Part shown: piece by piece, positions 54,937 to 64,000 of the stretch
How the letters are laid out: each line of letters begins with the position of its first letter
Numbering within the stretch: the stretch's first letter is position 1
DNA from: Rheinheimera sp. 1928-s
GTDB taxonomy: Bacteria > Pseudomonadota > Gammaproteobacteria > Enterobacterales > Alteromonadaceae
Direction: 5' to 3'
Length of the DNA: 64,000 nt
Assembly: GCF_029269265.1 (NCBI RefSeq)
Contig: NZ_JARIXP010000002.1
Coordinates: forward strand, 82,792-146,791
Notes under the pieces: generated by a model
What the model saw: the letters and a program-made list of their open reading frames with translations, nothing else
Databases searched by the model: none
What the model was told of the DNA's origin: nothing
Translations under genes and position numbers: made by a program

Positions 54937-56793
54937 TCAGACCTCGTCAACCTTATGACCTTGCAACGCCTTACGGATGGATATATCCATACGGCGCGCT
55001 GCAAACTCATCCGTTATATGATTGGTATGTTCAATGGCGGCTTTAATAGCGGCCGTGTTGTCGCCTTGTTTCACTGTCGCAAGTTCAGCAAGGGCTTGTT
55101 CTACACTTAATTTTTCTTCTGCAGTTAAAAGTGCCGCATCGGCATTTAAAGCCGCACTGACAGCTTCCAATACCCGTTCTGCTTCTACTTGCTGCTCTTT
55201 TAACAAGCGCAGCTGCATATCCTGTTTGGCATACAACATAGAGCTTTGGATCATGGTCGCAACCTGATCGTCACTTAAACCGTACGAAGGTTTCACCTGA
55301 ATACTGGCACTGACCCCTGTCGATTTCTCTTGTGCTGTGACACTTAATAAACCATCGGCATCAACCTGAAAAGTGACACGAATATGAGCGCCACCGGCGG
55401 CCATAGCCGGAATATTGGTCAGATTAAAACGCGCCAGAGAACGACAGGCATCCACCAGTTCACGTTCACCTTGCAACACATGAATAGCCATAGCGGTCTG
55501 GCCATCTTTAAAAGTGGTAAATTCCTGAGCACGGGCCACAGGAATAACGGTATTACGTGGAATGATTTTCTCCACTAATCCGCCCATAGTTTCTAAACCT
55601 AAAGACAGAGGTATCACATCTAAAAGCAAGGTATCGTGGTCAGATTTATTACCCACCAGCACGTTGGCCTGAATAGCAGCGCCTATGGCGACTACTTTAT
55701 CCGGGTCAATCGACGTTAAAGGCTCTGCGGCAAAAAACTCCGCCACAGCGCTTCGTACTAATGGCACGCGGGTAGAGCCACCGACCATTACCACTTGTTG
55801 AATTTCTTCGGTGTCTAAACCGGCATCACGCAATACTTGTTTACAGGCACGAATGGTTTTACGCACTAAAGGCTGAATTAAGGCATCAAAATCAGTACGA
55901 CTGATTTGGCCTTTGAATTCACCGCCAGCGAGTGGCAGGACAAAGTCCAGCTGCTCAGTTGTACTTAAGTTTTCTTTGATTTGACGGGCGCTCACCAAAT
56001 ACTGGCGCAGCTCTGAATGCGAAAGTGTAGTCTGACCGGTTTGCTGTTGTAACCAGTTGACTAAAGCATGGTCAAAATCATCACCACCTAAAGCCGAGTC
56101 ACCACCTGTGGCCAGCACCTCAAACACACCACGCTTTAAGCGCAATATGGAGATATCAAAAGTGCCACCACCTAAATCGTAAACAGCAACCACACCTTCC
56201 TGACCTGAATCCAGGCCATAAGCTAAAGCTGCAGCTGTAGGCTCGTTCAATAAACGTAATACGTTTAAACCTGCCAGTTTGGCAGCATCTTTGGTGGCTT
56301 GACGTTGCGAGTCATCAAAATAAGCAGGCACAGTAATGACCACACCTGTCAGCTCGCCACCTAAGGTCTGGCTTGCTGTATCTGCTAAAGTCGCCAGAAT
56401 CTCAGCTGAAACTTCCACCGGGTTTTTAATGCCCTGAATGGTGTTGATTGCCACTAAACCTGATTGGTCCACCAGCTCGTACGGAATATGCTCAGCATCG
56501 GCGTTGATTTCAGCAAAACCACGGCCCATTAAACGTTTGACCGACACTATGGTGTTGTGTGGGTCCAGCACAGCATCCGCTGCGGCGGCATGACCGACTA
56601 TGACGTTATCTGCGGTGTAACGCACCACAGAAGGCACCATGTCCTGACCCGCTTTATTAAACAGCGTTTTGGCTTCGCCACTGCGAACAGTAGCAACCAG
56701 CGAATTGGTGGTACCGAGATCAATACCTGCGGCTAACTTGTGCTGATGTGGAGCCGCGCTTTGACCGGGCTCTGCAATTTGTAATAACGCCAT
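54937..56793 (-). CDS. hscA: Hsp70-type chaperone HscA
   Basis: 618 residues (E. coli 616). Hsp70 ATPase motifs '[16 protein letters not shown]', '[14 protein letters not shown]' and '[13 protein letters not shown]', and a substrate-binding domain of about 220 residues. The short N-terminal extension ([11 protein letters not shown]) distinguishes HscA from DnaK. Works with HscB to move clusters off IscU, recognising its LPPVK motif. Nine bases after hscB. Confidence 0.97.
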   Translation of the reverse strand: MALLQIAEPGQSAAPHQHKLAAGIDLGTTNSLVATVRSGEAKTLFNKAGQDMVPSVVRYTADNVIVGHAAAADAVLDPHNTIVSVKRLMGRGFAEINADAEHIPYELVDQSGLVAINTIQGIKNPVEVSAEILATLADTASQTLGGELTGVVITVPAYFDDSQRQATKDAAKLAGLNVLRLLNEPTAAALAYGLDSGQEGVVAVYDLGGGTFDISILRLKRGVFEVLATGGDSALGGDDFDHALVNWLQQQTGQTTLSHSELRQYLVSARQIKENLSTTEQLDFVLPLAGGEFKGQISRTDFDALIQPLVRKTIRACKQVLRDAGLDTEEIQQVVMVGGSTRVPLVRSAVAEFFAAEPLTSIDPDKVVAIGAAIQANVLVGNKSDHDTLLLDVIPLSLGLETMGGLVEKIIPRNTVIPVARAQEFTTFKDGQTAMAIHVLQGERELVDACRSLARFNLTNIPAMAAGGAHIRVTFQVDADGLLSVTAQEKSTGVSASIQVKPSYGLSDDQVATMIQSSMLYAKQDMQLRLLKEQQVEAERVLEAVSAALNADAALLTAEEKLSVEQALAELATVKQGDNTAAIKAAIEHTNHITDEFAARRMDISIRKALQGHKVDEV

Positions 56794-56801
56794 GCTGCTC
56801 T

Positions 56802-57323
56802 TTAATCTTGTGTTTGTTCAATCAGCTCCAGCTCGTGCTGTAGCTTAAAGAAAAATTTGAGTTTGCGGATTATATCAGCCGCCTGATGATCATGCTCAGG
56901 GTTGTTGGCATCCAGTGCCGATTGCAACTGTCGTAATAAGGCTTTTTTCTGCTGCTGAATTTGCTGGTCGGCTTCGTCAATTAACGCATCAGGATCAGCG
57001 GCGTCGCTAATCTCAGCCAGCAATTCGCGTAATTCCATTTGCTGCATTAAAAATGCAGGCTCCATAAAGCTGCGCTGCTCGTTACTGATTTTTAAACCCC
57101 GTAACGCCAGTAAATGTTCGGCACGTAATAACGGCTGCTTTAAACTGTGATACGCATCGTTGATATTGGCCGCCTGTTGCACCGCCATCAGCTTATCGCG
57201 CTCAGAGCCTGCAGCATGTTTATCCGGATGAAATTGACGTTGCAATTCCAGATAACGAGTGCCTAATTCAGTCAAATCCAGCTCGAACTGAGCTGGCAGA
57301 TGAAAAAGCTGAAAGTAATTCAT
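56802..57323 (-). CDS. hscB: J-domain co-chaperone HscB
   Basis: 173 residues (E. coli 171). J-domain with HPD in '[10 protein letters not shown]' and a C-terminal three-helix bundle that binds IscU ('[10 protein letters not shown]'). Begins '[16 protein letters not shown]', the usual HscB start. Between iscA and hscA in the isc operon. Confidence 0.97.
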   Translation of the reverse strand: MNYFQLFHLPAQFELDLTELGTRYLELQRQFHPDKHAAGSERDKLMAVQQAANINDAYHSLKQPLLRAEHLLALRGLKISNEQRSFMEPAFLMQQMELRELLAEISDAADPDALIDEADQQIQQQKKALLRQLQSALDANNPEHDHQAADIIRKLKFFFKLQHELELIEQTQD

Positions 57324-57335
57324 CTGCGCCCTTCG

Positions 57336-57659
57336 TTAAACGGTGAAGCTTTCGCCACAACCACATTCGCCATTGACGTTTGGGTTGTTAAACTGGAACC
57401 CTTCGTTTAAACCTTCTTTGACAAAATCAAGCTGAGTGCCGTCTATATAGACCAGACTTTTACCGTCAACGATGAGTTTCAGATCGTTGTGTTCAAACAC
57501 CTGATCGTCATCATTTAACTCGTCAACAAACTCCAGCACATAAGCTAAACCTGAACAGCCTGTGGTTTTTACACCCACACGCAAGCCAAGTCCTTTGCCT
57601 CTGTTGCTCAGAAAACTTCTGACGCGATCCGCTGCCGCTGGTGTCATTGAAATAGCCAT
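57336..57659 (-). CDS. iscA: Iron-sulfur carrier IscA
   Basis: 107 residues (same as E. coli). A-type carrier cysteines: C35 in '[10 protein letters not shown]' and the pair in the C-terminal 'GECGCGESF'. It delivers clusters, mainly [4Fe-4S], to targets such as IspG/IspH. Three bases after iscU. Confidence 0.97.
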   Translation of the reverse strand: MAISMTPAAADRVRSFLSNRGKGLGLRVGVKTTGCSGLAYVLEFVDELNDDDQVFEHNDLKLIVDGKSLVYIDGTQLDFVKEGLNEGFQFNNPNVNGECGCGESFTV

Positions 57660-57662
57660 AAC

Positions 57663-58046
57663 TTAGTTCCCGTGACGTTGTTTGTAATCAGCAATGGCTG
57701 CTTTGATTGCATCTTCCGCCAGAATAGAACAGTGAATTTTTACCGGAGGTAAAGCCAATTCCTGCGCTATATCGGTGTTTTTAATTAAAGCAGCTTCGTC
57801 GATGCTTTTGCCTTTAACCCATTCAGTGACTAATGAGCTGGATGCAATAGCGCTGCCACAGCCATAAGTCTTGAACTTGGCATCTTCAATAATGCCCTGG
57901 TCATTAATTTTTAACTGTAACTTCATCACGTCACCACAAGCCGGTGCGCCAACCATACCTGTAGCTATAGTTGGGTCGTCTTTAGCGAATGAACCGACGT
58001 TACGCGGATTTTCATAGTGATCGATGACTTTAGTACTGTATGCCAT
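57663..58046 (-). CDS. iscU: Iron-sulfur scaffold IscU
   Basis: 127 residues from ATG 58046 with GAGG upstream (E. coli 128); the frame continues five codons further without support. Ligand cysteines in 'GAPACGDVM', 'TYGCGSAIASSS' and 'KIHCSILAEDAI', the Asp two after the first Cys, and the LPPVK chaperone motif are all present. Clusters are built on it from IscS sulfur. Confidence 0.97.
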   Translation of the reverse strand: MAYSTKVIDHYENPRNVGSFAKDDPTIATGMVGAPACGDVMKLQLKINDQGIIEDAKFKTYGCGSAIASSSLVTEWVKGKSIDEAALIKNTDIAQELALPPVKIHCSILAEDAIKAAIADYKQRHGN

Positions 58047-58087
58047 GATTCTTTTCCTCAAATGCCCTTGGGCATATTGCTGCTAGC

Positions 58088-59302
58088 TTAGTGTGCAACC
58101 CAGGCTACGCTGCCTAAATCCACGCCGTCTTTGTACATTTCCCACAGAGGTGACATGTCGCGTAATTTACCAATAGCGTCATGCACAATCTTGATGGTGT
58201 GATCAATTTGCTCTTCCGTGGTGTAACGGCCGATGCTGAAACGAATAGAACTGTGTGCCAGCTCGTCGGTTAAACCTAAAGCACGTAACACGTACGAAGG
58301 TTCCAGACTGGCTGAAGTACAAGCTGAACCTGAAGATACGGCGATATCTTTTAACGCCATAATCAGGGACTCACCTTCAACATAGTTAAAGCTGACGTTA
58401 GTAATACCAGGCACACGTTGCACTGCATCACCATTTAAAAACACCTGTTCGATGTCTTTAATGCCATCCAGCAGACGGTCACGTAACACAGCTACACGTT
58501 CACGCTCAGCATGCATTTCTTCTTTGGCAATACGGAAAGCTTCACCCATAGCCACTATCTGGTGCGTAGCTAAAGTGCCTGAACGCATACCGCGCTCATG
58601 ACCACCACCGTGCGTCTGAGCTTCTAAACGAATACGTGGCTTACGGCGCACATATAAAGCACCAATGCCTTTTGGACCATAAGTTTTATGACCAGAGAAC
58701 GACATCAGATCGACTTTTAAGGTCTCTAAATCGATATCCACTTTGCCTGTAGCCTGAGCCGCATCTACATGGAAAATAATACCTTTGCTGCGGCACAGCT
58801 CGCCAATAGCTGCGATATCCTGGATCACACCAATTTCGTTGTTGACGAACATGATGCTAATCACAGTAGTATCTGGGCGGATAGCAGCAGTTAACTTGTC
58901 TAAGTCGACTAAACCACTGGCTTCCACGTCCAGATAAGTCACTTCAAAACCTTCACGTTCCAAAGAGCGCATGGTGTCCAGTACAGCTTTGTGTTCGGTT
59001 TTGGCGGTGATCAGGTGTTTACCTTTTTTATGGTAAAACTGTGCTGCGCCTTTAATGGCTAAGTTGTTTGATTCGGTCGCGCCTGAAGTGAATACAATTT
59101 CACGTGGGTCGGCGTTGACCAGTTCGGCAATTTGCGCACGGGCAATTTCTACCGCTTCTTCTGCCTGCCAGCCGAACTTGTGCGAACGAGACGCTGGATT
59201 ACCAAAACAGCCATCCATAGTCAAAAATTGCATCAGTTTTTCGGCCACCCGCGGATCAACCGGGGTTGTGGCTGCATAATCTAAATAAATAGGTAGCTTC
59301 AT
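58088..59302 (-). CDS. iscS: Cysteine desulfurase IscS
   Basis: 404 residues from ATG 59302 (E. coli 404), with GGAG seven bases upstream; the frame open upstream overlaps iscR and is not used. PLP lysine in '[16 protein letters not shown]', active Cys in '[16 protein letters not shown]'. It removes sulfur from cysteine for clusters and tRNA thiolation. cysE, two genes upstream, makes the cysteine precursor O-acetylserine. Confidence 0.98.
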   Translation of the reverse strand: MKLPIYLDYAATTPVDPRVAEKLMQFLTMDGCFGNPASRSHKFGWQAEEAVEIARAQIAELVNADPREIVFTSGATESNNLAIKGAAQFYHKKGKHLITAKTEHKAVLDTMRSLEREGFEVTYLDVEASGLVDLDKLTAAIRPDTTVISIMFVNNEIGVIQDIAAIGELCRSKGIIFHVDAAQATGKVDIDLETLKVDLMSFSGHKTYGPKGIGALYVRRKPRIRLEAQTHGGGHERGMRSGTLATHQIVAMGEAFRIAKEEMHAERERVAVLRDRLLDGIKDIEQVFLNGDAVQRVPGITNVSFNYVEGESLIMALKDIAVSSGSACTSASLEPSYVLRALGLTDELAHSSIRFSIGRYTTEEQIDHTIKIVHDAIGKLRDMSPLWEMYKDGVDLGSVAWVAH

Positions 59303-59321
59303 TTTCTGCTCCGGCTTTTGC

Positions 59322-59804
59322 CTACAACTGGCAACTGACTTCAATTTCAGTTGCTGGATTTTTTAACACACGGCCATCTTGCCGTTTCGCCACTTTTTTC
59401 ACTTCATTCTGGCGAACCAGTTCACCTAAAGTGATACCGGTGAGGAAGTCTTCGATACGATCGCTTAAGTCTGTCCACAAGGTGTGGGTTAAACATTTAG
59501 CGCCGCTTTGACAATCAGATTTACCCTGACAACGTGTGGCATCTACGGACTCATCGACCGCACTGATCACAGCAGACACCGATATTTGCATCGGATCCAG
59601 GCCCAACTGGTAACCACCACCAGGACCACGCACACTGCTGACCAGACCTTGTTTGCGTAAACGGGCAAACAACTGTTCAAGGTAAGACAGGGAAATACCC
59701 TGCCGTTCAGAGATATCCGCCAATGAAACCGGGCCAGACTCAGCATGTAATGCAACATCCAGCATAGCGGTCACAGCGTAACGGCCTTTTGAAGTTAAAC
59801 GCAT
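59322..59804 (-). CDS. iscR: Iron-sulfur-responsive regulator IscR
   Basis: 160 residues (E. coli 162). Rrf2 winged helix ('[19 protein letters not shown]', '[29 protein letters not shown]') with cluster cysteines C92, C98 and C104 at the same positions as in E. coli. The [2Fe-2S] form represses the operon through type 1 sites, which are visible upstream at 59840-59889. Confidence 0.98.
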   Translation of the reverse strand: MRLTSKGRYAVTAMLDVALHAESGPVSLADISERQGISLSYLEQLFARLRKQGLVSSVRGPGGGYQLGLDPMQISVSAVISAVDESVDATRCQGKSDCQSGAKCLTHTLWTDLSDRIEDFLTGITLGELVRQNEVKKVAKRQDGRVLKNPATEIEVSCQL

Positions 59805-59832
59805 AACGGACTCCCTGAAACGAATGGCGCAA

Positions 59833-59889
59833 ATTGTACATTCTTGACTGTTTTAGTCAAGTATTAATCCTACCGTTTTAGTCAGGTAT
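59833..59889 (-). promoter_or_regulatory. isc promoter with two IscR type 1 sites
   Basis: On the minus strand -35 TTGACT (59860-59855) and -10 TACAAT (59838-59833) are 16 bases apart. The near-perfect dyad ATACTTGACTAAAACAGTCAAG, covering 59840-59864, overlaps the -35. A second, less symmetric copy (ATACCTGACTAAAACGGTAG) lies at 59867-59889. Both fit the known type 1 IscR consensus (ATAssyGACTrwwwyAGTCrrsTAT). Confidence 0.85.
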
Positions 59890-59948
59890 TATCCGTTTAG
59901 GTTCAACTCTTTTTCCGATGAATCGATCGGCTGTGCTTATCTGCGTTG

Positions 59949-60758
59949 TTAAATAGTCGGGTCAAAAGCATCCACTGCTTTTTTACGTTGTTCAGCCGCT
60001 TCACGTTCAGCCTGAATAAAAGCTTCGTCTTCAATGGCAATTTCCGGCACTATTTCGCAGACGTTACCACCAAGCTTGTTGACGCTTTGGCACAGCTCCG
60101 TCACTTTGTTATCGAGAAAATGCATATGATCCAGCATCCGCCCCATCGCATTGGCCACTGGATCCGGGTTATCGCTCGACACCGCATAGGCATCAAAACC
60201 AAACTTTTTCGCCATTTGCTGACGCTGCTCAGTCAGTTCCATATCCTGTTTGGCGACAATACGGCCAGGAATACCCACCACTGTGGCTCCCGCCGGCACA
60301 TCTTTGACCACCACAGCATTTGAACCTATGCGGGCAGACTCACCAACATACAAAGGCCCTAAAATTTTTGCGCCTGCACCTATGACGACACCATTGCCTA
60401 AAGTCGGGTGACGTTTGCCCGGATTCCAGCTGGTGCCACCTAAAGTCACACCATGGTACAAAGTGACGTCATCACCAATTTCAGCGGTTTCGCCTATCAC
60501 CACACCCATACCATGGTCGATAAAAAAACGACGGCCAATTTTAGCACCAGGGTGAATTTCAACCCCTGTTAACCAACGCGCTATGGTGCTTAAGAAACGC
60601 GCCAGCCATTTCCAATTGGCTAACCATAAGCGATGATTCATTCTGTGCCACCAAATGGCATGCAACCCAGGATAGTTAGTCAGTACTTCAAAAGCACTAC
60701 GCGCCGCCGGGTCCCGCTCGAACACACTTTTAATGTCTTCTTTGATACCTGCAAACAT
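59949..60758 (-). CDS. cysE: Serine O-acetyltransferase
   Basis: 269 residues from ATG 60758 with AGGA eight bases upstream (E. coli 273); the longer frame overlaps trmJ. The N-terminal helices are followed by hexapeptide repeats ('[41 protein letters not shown]') with catalytic Asp-His ('DHGMG'). The C-terminal ~80 residues extend beyond the hexapeptide domain. It makes O-acetylserine for cysteine, the sulfur donor of IscS. The trmJ-cysE-iscR order is common in gammaproteobacteria. Confidence 0.96.
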   Translation of the reverse strand: MFAGIKEDIKSVFERDPAARSAFEVLTNYPGLHAIWWHRMNHRLWLANWKWLARFLSTIARWLTGVEIHPGAKIGRRFFIDHGMGVVIGETAEIGDDVTLYHGVTLGGTSWNPGKRHPTLGNGVVIGAGAKILGPLYVGESARIGSNAVVVKDVPAGATVVGIPGRIVAKQDMELTEQRQQMAKKFGFDAYAVSSDNPDPVANAMGRMLDHMHFLDNKVTELCQSVNKLGGNVCEIVPEIAIEDEAFIQAEREAAEQRKKAVDAFDPTI

Positions 60759-60774
60759 CTTACAAATCCTATTT

Positions 60775-61500
60775 TTATTGAGGCTTGGTTGTGCGTTGAA
60801 TCGAGGCCAGAATGCCACGCAAAATATTCAGTTCCTGATCATCAGGTCTGGAACGGGCAAATAAACGACGCAAACGCGCCATCACAATGCCTGGGTGCTG
60901 CTTGATGATAAAACCTGTATCACTTAAGGTTTGTTCCAGATGAACATAAAACTTCTCCATCTGGTCTATTTCCGGATAAACAGTTAAATCCGCTTCGGGG
61001 GTTTTATCCTGTTGCGCTAAAAAGGCGACCCGAACTTCATAAGCAATAATCTGTACAGCCATGGCTAAATTCAGGGAGCTATATTCAGGATTGGCCGGGA
61101 TACAAACATGGTAGTTACACATTTGCAGTTCTTCGTTGGTCAGGCCATTGTTTTCACGACCGAACACCAGAGCTACAGGTTTTTGTGTGGCTTCCAGCAC
61201 AGCTTTTTCGCCGCATTCACGCGGCTCCAGCATAGGCCAGGATAAAGTGCGGGAACGGGCACTGCTGCCAACCACTAAACCACAATCTGCAATAGCCTGC
61301 TCTAAGGTATCCACCACCTGTGCATTGGCCAGAATATCACTGGCGCCTGCAGATAACGCATAAGCCTGACCGTCTGGTAATTCTTTTGGTGACACCAGCA
61401 CCAGCTTGCTCAGACCCATAGTTTTCATAGCGCGGGCAACTGAACCTATGTTTCCGGTATGAGAGGTACCCACTAACACAATTCGGATTTGCTCTAACAT
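60775..61500 (-). CDS. trmJ: tRNA (cytidine/uridine-32-2'-O)-methyltransferase TrmJ
   Basis: 241 residues (E. coli 246). SPOUT-fold methyltransferase: '[24 protein letters not shown]' (motif 1 with the catalytic Arg), '[16 protein letters not shown]' and '[23 protein letters not shown]' (knot motifs 2 and 3). Methylates position 32 of several tRNAs. First of trmJ-cysE; divergent from the exported methyltransferase-like gene. The interval 61501-61760 shows only promoter-type AT-rich sequence. Confidence 0.95.
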   Translation of the reverse strand: MLEQIRIVLVGTSHTGNIGSVARAMKTMGLSKLVLVSPKELPDGQAYALSAGASDILANAQVVDTLEQAIADCGLVVGSSARSRTLSWPMLEPRECGEKAVLEATQKPVALVFGRENNGLTNEELQMCNYHVCIPANPEYSSLNLAMAVQIIAYEVRVAFLAQQDKTPEADLTVYPEIDQMEKFYVHLEQTLSDTGFIIKQHPGIVMARLRRLFARSRPDDQELNILRGILASIQRTTKPQ

Positions 61501-61760
61501 GCCAGCTCCAGCCTATACTTATAAGAGAAACCTGTTACTGTTCTGAAGCCATCTTCAGCAAGGCAACAAGCTTAAAAATTCAAGGGGCGGCATTTTATCA
61601 CAGCATATAATTTTTGTTGATTGAAATTTGGCAGTCCAGCCATCTGAAATTTTTAGTGCAGATTTACATCCCACAAATACGACCGCTGGTGATTTCTGAC
61701 TGCAAAAGCTGTTGTGCTTTGCTACACTAGCGCCGGTTTTTAACTCAGAAGGATCGTGTT

Positions 61761-62585
61761 ATGAAGGCGTTATCGCAATTCGTTTTAGCATCCAGTTTAG
61801 TGCTTAGCCAGTTTTCTTTTGCAAACACTGATACCACAGCTTTACAGCAGGCGCTGCAAAACCCAGCCCGCTCTGAAGCCAATAAAGCACGTGATCAATA
61901 CAGAAACCCTGTTGAAACCCTACATTTTTTTGGGGTGACACCACAAAGTACTGTGGTAGAAATATCACCAGGTGGTGGTTGGTACACTGAAATTCTGGCT
62001 CCATTATTGGCCAAAGAGGGCAAATACTATGCAGCTCATTTCCCTGCCAACAGCACCTCTGAATACGCAACACGCAACCTGAAAGCTTTTAAAGAAAAGC
62101 TTGCCTCTAATGAAGCGTATAAAAACGTGGTTGTGACCGAATTCTCTCCTTTACCAGACCAGCAAGTAGCTCCAGCCAACAGTGCTGATGTAGTACTGAC
62201 CTTCCGCAACCTGCACAACTGGTATATGCAAAAAGGTGAACAAGGCACGATCGATGCTTTTAAATCCTTTTACGCGGCTTTAAAGCCGGGTGGTGTGTTA
62301 GGCGTAGTGGAACACCGTTTACCTGAAGATAAAAAATCAGCTGACTGGTTAAAATCAGGCTATTTCCCACAAAGTTTAGCGGTTGAGTTGGCGCAAAAAG
62401 CTGGTTTTGTCTTAGAGCAGAGCAGCGAAATTAACGCCAATCCAAAAGATACAGCAGACCATCCAGGTGGCGTCTGGACTTTGCCTCCTACTCTGTCACA
62501 AAAAGAGCAGGACAAAGACAAGTACCTGGCCATTGGTGAAAGTGACCGTATGACTCTGAAATTCCGCAAACCAGCAGCCAAATAG
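61761..62585 (+). CDS. Exported class I methyltransferase-fold protein
   Basis: 274 residues with a clear signal peptide (MKALSQFVLASSLVLSQFSFA). The mature part has a Rossmann methyltransferase fold: 'TVVEISPGGGWYTEILAPLL' (motif I, with ESPGGG rather than D.G.G.G), 'SADVVLTFRNLHNW' (motif IV) and 'LKPGGVLGVVEHR' (motif V). S-adenosylmethionine is not known to occur in the periplasm, so either a different ligand is bound or the fold has been reused. SD AAGGATCG precedes the ATG. Confidence 0.8.
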   Translation: MKALSQFVLASSLVLSQFSFANTDTTALQQALQNPARSEANKARDQYRNPVETLHFFGVTPQSTVVEISPGGGWYTEILAPLLAKEGKYYAAHFPANSTSEYATRNLKAFKEKLASNEAYKNVVVTEFSPLPDQQVAPANSADVVLTFRNLHNWYMQKGEQGTIDAFKSFYAALKPGGVLGVVEHRLPEDKKSADWLKSGYFPQSLAVELAQKAGFVLEQSSEINANPKDTADHPGGVWTLPPTLSQKEQDKDKYLAIGESDRMTLKFRKPAAK

Positions 62586-62659
62586 GCTGCTGTTTGTTTT
62601 AGTCACACTGATTTTTAGTTTTTGATATTTTTTAGTTTTTGATTAGGGCGAGACTGACG

Positions 62660-63946
62660 ATGAAAGTATTAGTAATAGGTGGTGGTGGTCGTGAACATGC
62701 TCTGGCATGGAAAGCAGCACAATCGGCTCATGTGACACAAGTCTTTGTAGCTCCGGGCAACGCAGGTACTGCGCTCGAAGCGAATCTGACCAACGTGGCT
62801 ATTGCAGCAGACGATGTGCCAGCCCTGACCGCTTTTGCCAAAAGCGAAGGCATAGCTTTGACTATAGTGGGTCCTGAAGCACCACTGGCCAAAGGTGTGG
62901 TCGATACCTTCCGTCAGCAGGGTCTGGCTATTTTTGGCCCGACCCAAGCCTCTGCTCAGTTAGAAAGCTCGAAAGCTTTTGCCAAAGACTTTTTAGCCCG
63001 TCATAAAATTCCAACGGCATCTTACGCCAACTTTACTGACATAGCGCCGGCTAAAGCTTATGTCAAAGCCAATGGCACTCCTATTGTGATCAAGGCCGAT
63101 GGTTTAGCTGCAGGCAAAGGCGTGATTATCGCTCAGACTGAAGCTGAAGCTTTTGCTGCCATTGACGATATGCTGGCTGGCAATAAGTTTGGCTCTGCCG
63201 GCAGCCGTGTGGTGATTGAAGAGTTTTTAACAGGTGAAGAAGCCTCCTTTATTGTGATGGTAGATGGCACCCACGCTTTGGCTTTTGCGTCATCTCAGGA
63301 TCACAAAGCCCGTGATGACGGCGACAAAGGCCCAAATACCGGTGGGATGGGCGCTTATTCTCCGGCGCCGGTAGTAACACCAGCAGTGCATGATTGGGTG
63401 ATGCAAAACGTCATTTACCCAACAGTGAATGGTATGGCGTCTGAAGGCCATATCTACACAGGTTTCCTTTATGCAGGTTTGATGGTATCGCCTGATGGCA
63501 CTTGTAAAGTACTGGAATTTAACTGCCGTTTTGGTGACCCTGAAACTCAGCCTATTATGATGCGTTTACAATCCGATTTAGTAGAGCTGTGTCAGGCTGC
63601 TGTAGAAGGTAAATTAGCCCAACAAGAAATTAAATTCGACAGCCGTGCCGCTGTAGGTGTAGTGCTGGCCGCTGGTGGTTATCCGGATGATTACCGCAAA
63701 GGTGATGTGATTTCGGGTTTACCTACAGAAGACAGCCGTGAAGCCAAAGTATTCCACGCTGGCACAGTCTTAAAAGACGGTCAGGTATTAACGGCTGGTG
63801 GCCGTGTATTGTGCGCTACAGCTTTGGGCGCTAATGTCACAGAGGCACAAAAAGCAGCCTACGAGCTAACCGACAAGGTGCAGTGGGACGGCGTCTTCAG
63901 TCGTAGAGATATTGGCTATCGCGCCATCGCCCGCGAAAAGAATTAA
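62660..63946 (+). CDS. purD: Phosphoribosylamine-glycine ligase
   Basis: 428 residues from ATG 62660 (E. coli 429), beginning MKVLVIGGGGREHALAWK; seven extra upstream codons are not conserved. ATP-grasp motifs include 'PIVIKADGLAAGKGVIIA', 'EEFLTGEEASFIVMVDG', 'DHKARDDGDKGPNTGGMGAYSP' and 'VLEFNCRFGDPETQ'. It makes GAR, the second step of purine synthesis. The usual upstream purH is absent here; the gene follows the exported methyltransferase-like gene by 74 bases. Confidence 0.97.
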   Translation: MKVLVIGGGGREHALAWKAAQSAHVTQVFVAPGNAGTALEANLTNVAIAADDVPALTAFAKSEGIALTIVGPEAPLAKGVVDTFRQQGLAIFGPTQASAQLESSKAFAKDFLARHKIPTASYANFTDIAPAKAYVKANGTPIVIKADGLAAGKGVIIAQTEAEAFAAIDDMLAGNKFGSAGSRVVIEEFLTGEEASFIVMVDGTHALAFASSQDHKARDDGDKGPNTGGMGAYSPAPVVTPAVHDWVMQNVIYPTVNGMASEGHIYTGFLYAGLMVSPDGTCKVLEFNCRFGDPETQPIMMRLQSDLVELCQAAVEGKLAQQEIKFDSRAAVGVVLAAGGYPDDYRKGDVISGLPTEDSREAKVFHAGTVLKDGQVLTAGGRVLCATALGANVTEAQKAAYELTDKVQWDGVFSRRDIGYRAIAREKN

Positions 63947-63964
63947 AGGTATTAGTTGATTACT

Positions 63965-63993
63965 AAGGCGCCGTTGTGGCGCCTTTTTTATTC
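63965..63993 (+). terminator. Terminator of purD
   Basis: AAGGCGCC-GTTGT-GGCGCCTT followed by TTTTATT: 8-bp stem with a T-run, 19 bases past the stop. The sequence directly after (ATTCGCTGCC) resembles the start of the repeat following the rpsT terminator. Confidence 0.9.
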
Positions 63994-64000
63994 GCTGCCA

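Noticed and set aside
59303..59344. Overlap of iscS with iscR through an upstream start
   Set aside because: Residues before [14 protein letters not shown] are not conserved in cysteine desulfurases, and the start at 59302 has a good SD and exact E. coli length.
1..64000. tRNA, rRNA, transposase, integrase or phage genes
   Set aside because: None was recognised in the translations or by eye in the gaps; the repeat elements have no coding capacity of their own.

Overview
The window is a stretch of gammaproteobacterial chromosome, mostly ordinary housekeeping genes and almost fully coding. Gene order (murJ-ribF-ileS-lspA-fkpB-ispH; guaBA with divergent xseA; pilF-rodZ-ispG-hisS-yfgM-bamB-der; trmJ-cysE-iscRSUA-hscBA-fdx), moderate GC by eye, and protein style suggest the Alteromonadales/Chromatiales area, something like Rheinheimera. 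That placement is an inference from gene content; no database search was possible. I saw no tRNA, rRNA, CRISPR array, transposase or prophage.

Region 1 (1-10.5 kb) is the accessory highlight. Two tandem sets of type IV pilus minor-pilin genes lie on the minus strand. The upstream set A (fimT-pilV-pilW-pilX-pilY1-pilE, 10495 to 4145) is canonical, with a 1151-residue PilY1 carrying a von Willebrand A (MIDAS) domain. The downstream set B (pilV-pilW-pilX-'mini-pilY1'-pilE, 4081 to 307) repeats the same order with strongly diverged proteins. Its PilY1 homologue has only 518 residues, has lost the vWA domain, and keeps the calcium loop and C-terminal propeller signature. A FimT/GspH-like gene converges on set B from the window's left edge.

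Region 2 (10.6-18.5 kb) holds the isoprenoid, lipoprotein, isoleucyl-tRNA, flavin and lipid II flippase operon (ispH, fkpB, lspA, ileS, ribF, murJ) and the divergent rpsT with a UUG start. Region 3 (18.6-28.7 kb) is mixed: a BigR/YgaV/SqrR-like ArsR repressor with the two persulfide-sensing cysteines, a secreted M28 peptidase, small membrane proteins (one of 49 residues), an Smr-domain protein, a crotonase/GhrA pair, an LpxH-like phosphoesterase next to an OlsF-like two-domain acyltransferase (aminolipid synthesis), OmpW and a YcgR-like PilZ protein.

Region 4 (29-43 kb) has purL, mltF, a 55-residue very basic protein, tadA, a PspB-like small protein, guaBA, xseA translationally coupled to a nucleotidyltransferase-fold gene, and a TetR/SDR pair sharing one perfect palindromic operator. 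Region 5 (43-54.5 kb) has an unrecognised two-TM protein bracketed by palindromic repeat elements, then der, bamB, yfgM, hisS, ispG, rodZ and an unusual PilF/PilW pilotin fused to two LysM domains, then rlmN and ndk. Region 6 (54.6-64 kb) is the Isc iron-sulfur cluster operon behind a double IscR site, cysE, trmJ, an exported methyltransferase-fold protein and purD.

Pilus-related functions recur (two minor-pilin sets, the PilF-LysM fusion, a PilZ protein), as do palindromic intergenic repeats. Starts were revised from the longest frame where Shine-Dalgarno (SD) sequences, family length or promoter position called for it (murJ, purL, guaA, guaB, iscS, iscU, fdx, cysE, purD, rlmN, pilE, pilY1, the set B pilW).
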